Shown here one piece after another: positions 1 through 5,423 of a DNA stretch of 6,567 bases (position 1 is its first letter; every line of letters starts with the position of its first letter). Origin of the DNA: an uncultured Comamonadaceae bacterium (GTDB lineage: Bacteria; Pseudomonadota; Gammaproteobacteria; Burkholderiales; Burkholderiaceae_C). The notes under the pieces are model-generated. The model searched no databases. It was not told where the DNA came from and worked only from the letters and a program-made list of their open reading frames with translations. Location: positions 1 to 6,567 of the forward strand of contig CALMOI010000098.1 in NCBI GenBank assembly GCA_937871735.1. The letters run 5' to 3'. A program made the position numbers and the translations under genes.

Positions 1-1096
1 GGCGCAGTTCCAGCGTCACTTCGCCGGTGATGGCGCGGGCCACCCAGCGTTGGGCGGTTTCGCGCAGCATGATGGCTTGCGGGTCGAACCAGCGGCCTTG
101 GTACAGCAAACGGCCCAGCTTGCGGCCGTTGTCACGGTACTGCTCGATGGTGTCTTCGTTGTGGATGCCGGTGACCAAGCGCTCGTAGGCCGCGAACAGC
201 AGCGCCAAGCCGGGGGCTTCGTAGATGCCACGGCTCTTGGCTTCGATGATGCGGTTTTCGATCTGGTCGCTCATGCCCAAACCGTGGCGGCCACCGATGC
301 GGTTGGCTTCCAAAATCAGCTCAACCAAGCTGGGGAAGGTCTGGCCGTTCAGCGCCACGGGCTGGCCTTCTTCAAAGCGCACGGTGACTTCTTCGGCCTT
401 GACCACACAGTCGTCGCGCCAGAACGGCACGCCCATGATCGGGTTGACGATCTTGATGCCGCTGCTCAGGTGTTCCAAGTCTTTGGCTTCGTGGGTTGCG
501 CCCAGCATGTTGGAGTCGGTGGAGTAGGCTTTCTCAGCCGACATCTTGTAGCCGAAGCCATGCTGCGTCATGAAGGCCGACATCTCAGCGCGGCCACCCA
601 GTTCGTCGATGAATTGCTGATCCAGCCAAGGCTTGTAGATTTTGAGCGCCGGGTTGGTCAGCAGACCGTAGCGGTAGAAGCGCTCAATGTCGTTGCCCTT
701 GAAGGTCGAGCCGTCGCCCCAGATGTTGACATCGTCTTCCTTCATGGCGGCCACCAGCATGGTGCCGGTCACGGCGCGGCCAATCGGCGTGGTGTTGAAG
801 TAGGTGATGCCAGCGGTGCTGATGTGGAAAGCGCCCGCTTGCAGCGCGGCAATGCCTTCGGTGGCGAGTTGGGCGCGGCAGTCGATCAGGCGGGCTTGTT
901 CAGCGCCGTATTCCATTGCTTTGCGCGGAATTTCGTCGTAATCGGCTTCGTCGGGCTGACCGAGGTTGGCGGTGTAGGCGTAGGGAATCGCGCCCTTTTG
1001 GCGCATCCACAGCAGCGCGGCACTGGTGTCCAAACCGCCGGAAAAGGCGATGCCCACTTTTTGCTGGGCGGGGAGGTTTTGAAGAATCGTGGCCAT
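1..1096 (-). CDS. argG: Argininosuccinate synthase, 3' end cut by window edge
   Basis: Joins citrulline and aspartate at the cost of ATP (to AMP and PPi) to give argininosuccinate, the penultimate step of cytoplasmic arginine synthesis. Read from ATG at 1096, the frame stays open to base 1 and gives 365 residues. It follows the long E. coli-type ArgG (about 447 residues, from memory) almost residue for residue, so about 80 C-terminal residues lie outside. Visible motifs are the N-type ATP pyrophosphatase loop FSGGLDTS (18-25), YTANLGQPDE (41-50), WGDGSTFKGNDIERF (126-140) and STDSN (192-196). The long clade is also marked by the stretch GGRHGLGMSDQIENRIIEAK. The start matches the family N-terminus (MATILQNLP). 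Upstream is only a weak GGGA-type ribosome site, 15 bases after the ppnP stop, so translation is probably coupled to ppnP. Nothing is broken in the visible part. Confidence 0.97.
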   Translation of the reverse strand, partial: MATILQNLPAQQKVGIAFSGGLDTSAALLWMRQKGAIPYAYTANLGQPDEADYDEIPRKAMEYGAEQARLIDCRAQLATEGIAALQAGAFHISTAGITYFNTTPIGRAVTGTMLVAAMKEDDVNIWGDGSTFKGNDIERFYRYGLLTNPALKIYKPWLDQQFIDELGGRAEMSAFMTQHGFGYKMSAEKAYSTDSNMLGATHEAKDLEHLSSGIKIVNPIMGVPFWRDDCVVKAEEVTVRFEEGQPVALNGQTFPSLVELILEANRIGGRHGLGMSDQIENRIIEAKSRGIYEAPGLALLFAAYERLVTGIHNEDTIEQYRDNGRKLGRLLYQGRWFDPQAIMLRETAQRWVARAITGEVTLELR

Positions 1097-1111
1097 GTGC
1101 AGCGTCCCGGT

Positions 1112-1438
1112 TCAGCCGAAATGGCAGATGTAGTGGTAAGCCGAGTGGCCTTCAGACACGCGGATCTGGAATTTGGCGTTGCCCGGAACGCTGAAGCTTT
1201 CGCCCGCGTTGGAGGTGATCCAGGTGTCGCTGCCGTCCAGTTGGTAGTCGCACGCACCAGCGACGCATTCCATGATTTCAGGTGCGCCGGTGTTGAAGGT
1301 GAGCGTGGCGGGCAAGATCACGCCCACAGATTTCTTGGTGCCATCAGGGAAGGTGATGCCGTGGCTGATGCACTTGCCGTCAAAGTAGACGCTGGCTTGG
1401 GTCGAGACGGACACGCCGTCGATTTTTTGGGTGCTCAT
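1112..1438 (-). CDS. ppnP: Pyrimidine/purine nucleoside phosphorylase (PpnP, former DUF1255)
   Basis: Small single-domain cupin of 108 residues. The family (E. coli YaiE/PpnP, about 94 residues) splits various purine and pyrimidine nucleosides with phosphate into free base and ribose-1-phosphate, a salvage reaction in the cytoplasm. Sequence support is the YFDGK segment (18-22), the run KKSVGVILPATLTFNTGAPEIM, the GACDYQL strand, the NAGESFSVPGNAKF turn typical of this cupin, and the YHYICHFG end. The ATG at 1438 gives an N-terminus about ten residues longer than E. coli's, which I believe is usual in betaproteobacteria. No clear Shine-Dalgarno sequence precedes it. It sits 15 bases upstream of argG on the same strand, so the two probably share an mRNA. 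No pathway I know links nucleoside phosphorolysis to arginine synthesis directly. Family assignment is firm; the substrate in this organism is inferred. Confidence 0.93.
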   Translation of the reverse strand: MSTQKIDGVSVSTQASVYFDGKCISHGITFPDGTKKSVGVILPATLTFNTGAPEIMECVAGACDYQLDGSDTWITSNAGESFSVPGNAKFQIRVSEGHSAYHYICHFG

Positions 1439-1467
1439 GGGTGAGTTTGGTCTGGTAGAAGTGGCTG

Positions 1468-1473
1468 ATTTTA
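1468..1473 (-). promoter_or_regulatory. Possible -10 element upstream of ppnP-argG
   Basis: On the minus strand this reads TAAAAT, five of six matches to the sigma-70 -10 consensus, lying 29 bases before the ppnP ATG. No convincing -35 hexamer stands 16-18 bases further upstream (the best there is TGGGTG), so this is a weak candidate in the 78-base gap between the glycine-zipper gene and ppnP. Confidence 0.22.
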
Positions 1474-1516
1474 GGGCAGCCTACCGCCATCACCCATCTG
1501 TTCGACGGCGTGGGGA

Positions 1517-2209
1517 TCAGTGACCCCTGTGACCGTGTCCGCCGTAGTGGCCGTGGCCCCAATTGCTCCAGCCCAAGTTCAGCGACAAACCCACGGGGGC
1601 GTAGTAGGGCGCGGCGTAGACCGGTGGGGCATAAGCCGGTTGCACATAGGTGTAGGTGGGTTGGACATACACCGGTTGCACATAAGTAGGCTGCGCGTAA
1701 GTCGGCTGCTCGGTGTACGTCGGGGCATAGGTCGTTTGCTGCGGCTGGTTGGCCGGGGCGATTTGCAGTCGGATGCTGGAGCCGGGGTCGTTGGCCATTT
1801 GGGCGGCGTACTGCTGGCCTGCGTATTCGTACACCACGTTCCAGACGGTGCGGTTTTCGTAGACGGTTTGGTTGCTGCACTGCTGCACATTGCGCACTTG
1901 ATTGCCGCCACTGCCTTCGATTTGGTCGCCGACCGCCGCGCCGCCAATCACGCCGACCATCGTGGCCAGTGCGCGGCCACCGCCGCTGCCTATGCTGTTG
2001 CCGATGGCTCCGCCCGCCAGTGCGCCTACCAACGCACCCGCACCGCTGCGGGGTTGCGGGGTGACGACTTGTTGCGTGCCGCAGACTTGGCGCGTCACGG
2101 GCACTTGCTGCGTCACTGGTGTGCGTGACAGCACGCGTGCCATTTCGTCGGCCTGAGCGCCGCTGGCCAAAGCCAACAGACCGGTGCAAAGCCAGAGTTT
2201 GTGGTTCAT
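1517..2209 (-). CDS. Secreted glycine-zipper (2TM) domain protein with YVQP repeats and His-rich tail
   Basis: A 230-residue predicted envelope protein of unknown role. Residues 1-20 form a Sec signal peptide (K4, hydrophobic 5-16, AQA at 18-20 before Asp21). There is no lipobox: C8 lies within the hydrophobic core. A glycine zipper follows at about 56-94, a small-residue stretch of G-x-x-x-G type ending in GVIGGAAVGDQ, as in the 17-kDa-antigen-like 2TM family. Residues 104-150 hold the conserved tail block with VYENRTVWNVVYEYAGQQY and MANDPGSSI. The mature part has two cysteines (C43, C111) flanking the zipper, which could form a disulfide in the periplasm. Residues 161-205 are Tyr/Gln/Pro/Val repeats, and the last 17 residues are Trp/Gly/His-rich with five histidines (219, 221, 225, 227, 230). 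The ATG at 2209 is set by the signal peptide and a GTGAG ribosome site six bases upstream. Family proteins are often linked to outer-membrane integrity, but no specific function can be claimed. Confidence 0.88.
   Translation of the reverse strand: MNHKLWLCTGLLALASGAQADEMARVLSRTPVTQQVPVTRQVCGTQQVVTPQPRSGAGALVGALAGGAIGNSIGSGGGRALATMVGVIGGAAVGDQIEGSGGNQVRNVQQCSNQTVYENRTVWNVVYEYAGQQYAAQMANDPGSSIRLQIAPANQPQQTTYAPTYTEQPTYAQPTYVQPVYVQPTYTYVQPAYAPPVYAAPYYAPVGLSLNLGWSNWGHGHYGGHGHRGH
1595..1729 (-). repeat. In-frame repeat region encoding Y-x-Q-P units
   Basis: Codes for residues 161-205 of the glycine-zipper protein, with units such as TYAQP, TYVQP, VYVQP, TYVQP and AYAPP. At DNA level the 13-mer ccggttgcacata occurs at 1636-1648 and 1672-1684 exactly 36 bases apart, matching a 12-residue duplication beginning at Y176 and Y188. 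Related units continue towards 1729. The pattern suggests growth by in-frame duplication. Confidence 0.75.
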
Positions 2210-2220
2210 GAGAGTCTCAC
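2209..2220 (-). promoter_or_regulatory. Ribosome site and small palindrome at the glycine-zipper start
   Basis: On the minus strand GTGAG (2220-2216) stands six bases before the ATG and is the likely Shine-Dalgarno sequence. The same bases form the interrupted palindrome tgaga-g-tctca (2209-2219), which reaches into the A of the start codon. A five-pair stem with a one-base centre cannot fold as a hairpin of that exact form, so it is at most a protein-binding palindrome or chance. Confidence 0.35.
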
Positions 2221-2323
2221 TTTCTGACGCTGTTGGTAGAGCCGCGTCGGCTGTGTTGTGGGAGGGAAGAGGGTGTCTTGAGCTTTCAACGTGGCTCGTG
2301 CTCTTCAGGCCGACGGGGCAAGA
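2210..2323. other. 114-base gap between the reductase and glycine-zipper genes
   Basis: Holds a short inverted repeat, agccg-cgt-cggct, at 2240-2252 with no T-run on either side, so it is not a convincing terminator. A TTGAAA hexamer on the minus strand (2289-2284) resembles a -35 element, but nothing like a -10 lies 16-18 bases downstream. No coding signal is seen. The glycine-zipper gene may have its own promoter here or be read through from the reductase gene. Confidence 0.4.
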
Positions 2324-2698
2324 TCAACCTCGTAAAGCCTGCGTAAAAGTTGGCACATCGAAGCCCACTGTCACGGCGTGGGAGCTGTTGGGATGCCAAA
2401 CCACCACGGGCCGCTTGATCACGCTGGGGTGCGCCAGCATCAGTGCTTGGGCGCTGGCCGCATCGTGTACACCGGCTTGCACGGTGGGATCAAGTTTGCG
2501 CCAAGTGGTTCCCTTGCGGTTGAGCAGGGCTTCCCAGCCCAACTGCACGACCCACTGAGCCAGCAAGTCGGCAGGCACACCTTGCTTTTTGAAATCGTGG
2601 AATTGCACTGCTATCTGAGCCTCAGTCAGCCAGGCGCGGGCCTTTTTAACGGTGTCGCAATTGGGGATGCCATAAAGGGTGATGGAGGGTGTTGTCAT
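2324..2698 (-). CDS. yffB: ArsC/Spx-family thiol reductase, YffB type
   Basis: A 124-residue thioredoxin-fold protein, close to E. coli YffB (about 118 residues) by memory. Diagnostic stretches are TLYGIPNCDTVKKARAWL with its single cysteine C14 in the C-x-T-x-K-K-A motif, FHDFKKQG (33-40), LGWEALLNRKGTTWRKLD (53-70), DAASAQALM, and IKRPVVV with R96 at the ArsC-type anion-binding arginine. C14 is the only cysteine in the protein, so no resolving cysteine exists and a glutathione-dependent mechanism is likely, as proposed for YffB. Arsenate itself is probably not the substrate: no arsR, arsB or acr3 gene is nearby and this subfamily is separate from resistance-type ArsC. The start at 2698 fits the family N-terminus, with AGGGA 12 bases upstream as a loosely spaced ribosome site. 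It diverges from folC across 48 bases. Many genomes label the family simply as arsenate reductase. Confidence 0.92.
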   Translation of the reverse strand: MTTPSITLYGIPNCDTVKKARAWLTEAQIAVQFHDFKKQGVPADLLAQWVVQLGWEALLNRKGTTWRKLDPTVQAGVHDAASAQALMLAHPSVIKRPVVVWHPNSSHAVTVGFDVPTFTQALRG

Positions 2699-2730
2699 GG
2701 CTGCGCATCATCCCTGAAGTTAACCTGCGC

Positions 2731-2736
2731 GACAAT
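2731..2736 (+). promoter_or_regulatory. Possible -10 element just before folC
   Basis: GACAAT matches four of six positions of the -10 consensus and lies 11 bases before the folC ATG, in the most A/T-rich part of the gap. If used, transcription would start about four bases before the ATG, giving a nearly leaderless mRNA. This fits the lack of a Shine-Dalgarno sequence there. No good -35 hexamer is visible at the right spacing. Confidence 0.3.
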
Positions 2737-2746
2737 TCAGCCACTT

Positions 2747-4036
2747 ATGAGCACCTTACAAGACTGGCTCGCCCACTGCGAGCAACTGCATCCCAAGACC
2801 ATCGACATGGGCCTAGAGCGCGTGCGCACGGTGGCCGAGCGCATGGCTTTGCGCTTTGACTGCCCGGTGATCACCGTGGCGGGCACCAACGGCAAAGGTT
2901 CAACCTGCGCCATGTTGGAAGCCATCTTGCAGCAATCGGGCTACCGCACGGGGGTGTACACCTCGCCGCATTTGGTGCATTTTGAAGAGCGTTGCCGCGT
3001 TCACGGTGAAGCGGTGCAAGCCGATGCGCTGGTGCCGCACTTTGAGCGCGTGGCCCAAGCGCGCGGCGAAATTTCGCTCACTTACTTTGAATTCACCACG
3101 CTGGCGATTTTGAGTCTGATGGCCGCATCGGGGCTGGACGCGGCCATCTTGGAAGTCGGGCTGGGCGGGCGGCTGGACGCGGTCAACATCATCGACAGCG
3201 ACTGCGCCATCATCACCAGCATCGACCTCGATCACACCGAGCTGCTGGGCAACGACCGCGAGAAAATCGGCTACGAAAAGGCCGGCATCATGCGCACCGG
3301 CAGGCCGGTGATCGTGAGCGACCCGTTACCGCCGCAAAGCGTGATCGACCGCGCCACCGAGATTGATGCGCAATTGTGGCGTTTCGGCCACGATTTCAAT
3401 TTTTCTGGCGACCGTCAGCAATGGGCTTGGGCCGGGCGCGGGCGGCGCTACAGCGGCTTGGCTTACCCGGCGCTGCGCGGTGCCAATCAGCTGATGAATG
3501 CGTCGGGCGTGTTGGCGGCGCTGGAGGCCTTGCGCCAGCAATTGCCAGTGACGGCGCAAGCGGTGCGCAATGGACTGGCGCTGGTCGAGTTGCCAGGGCG
3601 CTTCCAAATCGTGCCTGGCCAGCCCGTATTGGTGCTGGATGTGTCACACAACCCGCACTCAGTTGCCGCGCTGACCGCTAATTTGGACGCGATGGGTTTT
3701 CACCCCACCACGCACGCCGTGTTTGGTGCGATGTCGGACAAAGACTTGGCTCCGATGCTGGCGCGCATTCACCCGCTGATTGACCGTTGGTATTTCACAG
3801 ATTTGCCCACGCCGCGTGCGGCCTCGGCGCAGGCGCTGCTGGCGGGTTGGCAGGCATTGCCGACGCGCGCGGGCGTGTCGGCCAGCACTCACGCCGACCC
3901 GATGCAGGCACTGCAAGCAGCCATAGCTGCCGCAGACCCCGCTGATAGAATCGTCGTATTTGGCTCCTTCTACACCGTGGGCGGTGTTGTATCAGAGGGC
4001 ATCCCGCGTCTCGACGCCAAACACCTGAGCGCCTGA
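2747..4036 (+). CDS. folC: Bifunctional dihydrofolate synthase / folylpolyglutamate synthase
   Basis: Adds L-glutamate to dihydropteroate to make dihydrofolate, then adds further glutamates to tetrahydrofolates, using ATP; a cytoplasmic Mur-ligase-fold enzyme. The 429 residues match the usual length (about 420). Visible motifs are the P-loop TVAGTNGKGST (43-53), YTSPHLVHFEER (71-82), FEFTTLAI (114-121), LEVGLGGRLDAVN (135-147), TSIDLDHTELLG (157-168), EKAGI (177-181, with K178 at the family's carbamylated-lysine position), LPGRFQ (282-287), and the C-terminal-domain motif LDVSHNPHS (297-305). The frame is open upstream to an ATG at 2378, but those codons lie opposite the reductase gene, and the family N-terminus (LQDWLAHCEQLHP) begins at 2747. 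No Shine-Dalgarno sequence is evident. First gene of the folC-dedD-cvpA-purF cluster; polyglutamylated formyl-folate feeds the purine pathway that PurF opens. Confidence 0.96.
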   Translation: MSTLQDWLAHCEQLHPKTIDMGLERVRTVAERMALRFDCPVITVAGTNGKGSTCAMLEAILQQSGYRTGVYTSPHLVHFEERCRVHGEAVQADALVPHFERVAQARGEISLTYFEFTTLAILSLMAASGLDAAILEVGLGGRLDAVNIIDSDCAIITSIDLDHTELLGNDREKIGYEKAGIMRTGRPVIVSDPLPPQSVIDRATEIDAQLWRFGHDFNFSGDRQQWAWAGRGRRYSGLAYPALRGANQLMNASGVLAALEALRQQLPVTAQAVRNGLALVELPGRFQIVPGQPVLVLDVSHNPHSVAALTANLDAMGFHPTTHAVFGAMSDKDLAPMLARIHPLIDRWYFTDLPTPRAASAQALLAGWQALPTRAGVSASTHADPMQALQAAIAAADPADRIVVFGSFYTVGGVVSEGIPRLDAKHLSA

Positions 4037-4048
4037 GCTTTTCACTGC

Positions 4049-4852
4049 ATGGCATTGTTCAACATCCGACTCCCCCGATTCAAGGCCAGCACTGAGGCGA
4101 TTGCGCCTGCGCCGACCGAGAGCATCGAGGCCATGCGGCGGCGGGCTCGCCATCGCTTGATTGGAGCCACGGTGCTGGTGCTGGGCGTGGTGTTGGTGTT
4201 TCCGTTGGTGTTTGACACCCAACCGCGCCCGATTCCGGTGGATGTGCCTATCGCCATTCCTGATCGCGCTAAAGCCAAGCCTTTGATCTTGCCGGCATCA
4301 GCCCCGGAACTTGCGGTCAGTGCCGCTGCTGCGCCGGTGGAGCCGGTTCCAGTTGAAGTGCAGTTGCCCGCGTCGTCGGCCCAACCTGCGCTTAAGCCTG
4401 TGCGGCCACCCGTGGCTGCGTTGGCAACCCCTTTGGTTGCACCCCCACCAGTGATTGTCAAGCCCGAGGTCAAGCCTAGACCCGAGCCCAAAGTCGAAAC
4501 TAAAGCACGTCCCGCTGACACCAAGCCCGATCCCGATCCACGTGCAGCGGCTGATGCCGGTCAGCGGGCGCGAGATTTGCTTAATGGGCGCAAGGACTCC
4601 ACTTCAGCAGCGACTGATGCCGGGCGTTTTGTTGTGCAAGCCGGCTCCTACACGGATGCCGCCAAAGCACACGAAGCGCGAATCAAAATTGAAAAAGCAG
4701 GTTTGGTCACCTACACCCAAGTCATTGAATCCAAAAATGGTGACAAGCGCATACGGGTCAGGATCGGGCCATTTGCCAGCAAGGCCGAGGCCGATAAAGC
4801 AGCCAGTCGTCTGCGGAGTTTGGATTTGTCTGCGGCTATTTTGAGCCTGTAA
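4049..4852 (+). CDS. dedD: SPOR-domain membrane protein, DedD-like
   Basis: A 267-residue bitopic inner-membrane protein with the DedD layout. A short basic cytoplasmic N-terminus (RRRARHR at 30-36) is followed by one membrane helix (about 37-55), a long Pro/Ala/Lys/Glu-rich linker crossing the periplasm (about 57-190), and a C-terminal SPOR domain (193-267). The SPOR domain shows FVVQAGSYTD (194-203) and RIRVRIGPFAS (234-244). SPOR domains bind glycan strands stripped of stem peptides at division septa, and E. coli DedD helps cell constriction, so a role in cytokinesis is likely. Position between folC and cvpA is the same as in E. coli, which supports orthology, though the linker is too variable to align. 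The gene starts 12 bases after folC with a poor ribosome site, suggesting coupled translation. The start fits the positive-inside rule; no better start lies between the folC stop and the helix. Confidence 0.9.
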   Translation: MALFNIRLPRFKASTEAIAPAPTESIEAMRRRARHRLIGATVLVLGVVLVFPLVFDTQPRPIPVDVPIAIPDRAKAKPLILPASAPELAVSAAAAPVEPVPVEVQLPASSAQPALKPVRPPVAALATPLVAPPPVIVKPEVKPRPEPKVETKARPADTKPDPDPRAAADAGQRARDLLNGRKDSTSAATDAGRFVVQAGSYTDAAKAHEARIKIEKAGLVTYTQVIESKNGDKRIRVRIGPFASKAEADKAASRLRSLDLSAAILSL

Positions 4853-4856
4853 AACC

Positions 4857-4861
4857 GGGGG
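4857..4861 (+). promoter_or_regulatory. Ribosome-binding site deciding the cvpA start
   Basis: A run of five G residues lies five bases before GTG 4867. The alternative GTG at 4861 would overlap this run and have no ribosome site of its own, so 4867 is preferred. Confidence 0.55.
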
Positions 4862-4866
4862 TGCAC

Positions 4867-5355
4867 GTGACGACATTGGACTTTCTGCTGATACTTGCCT
4901 TAGTGGCGTCTGTCGCCTTGGGTGTGTGGCGCAACCTCGCCTACGAAGTGGTTGCGACGCTGGGCTTGACGGTGTCTTTTGTCATGGCGCAGTGGTTGGC
5001 CCCAGACATGGCGCAGCATTTATCCGCCAATTTGTCAGATGCTTCTTTGCATGCTTGGGCATTTGCCATTGTGTTTGTTTTGTTGGCTGCGCTCACCGCT
5101 TTAATGGCTTGGCTGATACGCAAGCTGATCTTGGCGATGGGTATGATGCGACCCTTTGATCGTGCTTTGGGCGCAACTTTTGGCTTTTTACGGGGTCTGG
5201 TCTTACTGTTGACTTTGACCGTGATCATGAATTTGGTGCCCTATGCCTCTAGCGAGGGATGGCGAGCATCAGCGGGCGGTACGTTGTTGACCCATATGCT
5301 TCAAGGTCTCAAGCCAGTGCTCCCGCAAGTGTTCGGTAGATACCTGCCGGGCTGA
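4867..5355 (+). CDS. cvpA: CvpA family inner-membrane protein
   Basis: A 162-residue polytopic membrane protein. From the chosen GTG, hydrophobic helices fall at about 4-20, 26-45, 62-84 and 103-123, the four-helix layout of the family. Conserved marks are the LDFLLILALVASVALGVWRN opening, with Trp-Arg after helix 1, and DRALGATFGFLRG (98-110) leading into helix 4. E. coli CvpA is needed for colicin V production and has been tied to envelope stress and bile tolerance; its biochemical function is not settled. It lies 14 bases after dedD and before purF, the same order as E. coli, where cvpA and purF share a transcript. The GTG at 4867 is preferred to GTG 4861 (two residues longer) because of the G-rich ribosome site. 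The gene is richer in T than folC or purF, as expected from hydrophobic codons, and needs no transfer to explain it. Confidence 0.93.
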   Translation: MTTLDFLLILALVASVALGVWRNLAYEVVATLGLTVSFVMAQWLAPDMAQHLSANLSDASLHAWAFAIVFVLLAALTALMAWLIRKLILAMGMMRPFDRALGATFGFLRGLVLLLTLTVIMNLVPYASSEGWRASAGGTLLTHMLQGLKPVLPQVFGRYLPG

Positions 5356-5368
5356 TATCTCTTTTGCG

Positions 5369-5406
5369 GCGCAAGTTCCCCCGCACCGCCGGTGCGGGCT
5401 TTGCGC
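5369..5406 (+). terminator. Strong hairpin between cvpA and purF: terminator or attenuator
   Basis: Perfect eight-pair stem CCCGCACC (5380-5387) / GGTGCGGG (5391-5398) with loop GCC, followed by CTTT (5399-5402). An outer six-pair arm GCGCAA (5369-5374) / TTGCGC (5401-5406) could extend it across an internal loop. The downstream T-run is only three bases and, in the extended fold, partly paired. Termination is therefore probably partial, or the hairpin acts to stabilise the upstream mRNA. It begins 13 bases after the cvpA stop and ends 17 bases before the purF ATG, which it leaves free. Confidence 0.6.
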
Positions 5407-5411
5407 ATGAC

Positions 5412-5415
5412 AGGA
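5412..5415 (+). promoter_or_regulatory. Ribosome-binding site of purF
   Basis: AGGA eight bases before ATG 5424, the clearest Shine-Dalgarno sequence on the plus strand of the window. It lies six bases beyond the outer arm of the upstream hairpin and so stays accessible. Confidence 0.7.
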
Positions 5416-5423
5416 AAAACCTT

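Noticed and set aside
50..1444. 464-codon plus-strand open frame
   Set aside because: Lies exactly opposite argG and ppnP, both of which have clear family motifs; its translation has no recognisable domain and the composition expected of the complement of GC-biased codons.
1511..1527. Imperfect inverted repeat ggggatca / tgacccc at the glycine-zipper stop codon as a terminator
   Set aside because: The stem is bulged, the loop is about one base, and no T-run follows on the minus strand.
1380..2189. 269-codon minus-strand frame overlapping the glycine-zipper gene and ppnP
   Set aside because: Arg/Pro-rich out-of-frame reading of the glycine-zipper gene, which itself has a signal peptide, ribosome site and family domain.
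2324..2698. Arsenate resistance gene arsC
   Set aside because: The sequence follows YffB (GWEALLNRKGTTWRKLD), not resistance-type ArsC, and no arsenic operon genes are near.
2378..2746. N-terminal extension of folC by 123 codons
   Set aside because: It runs opposite the reductase gene, and the family N-terminus begins at ATG 2747.
4240..4620. Pro/Ala/Lys-rich stretch of dedD as a sign of frameshift or foreign DNA
   Set aside because: The frame is continuous between a membrane helix and an intact SPOR domain; low-complexity linkers are normal in this family.
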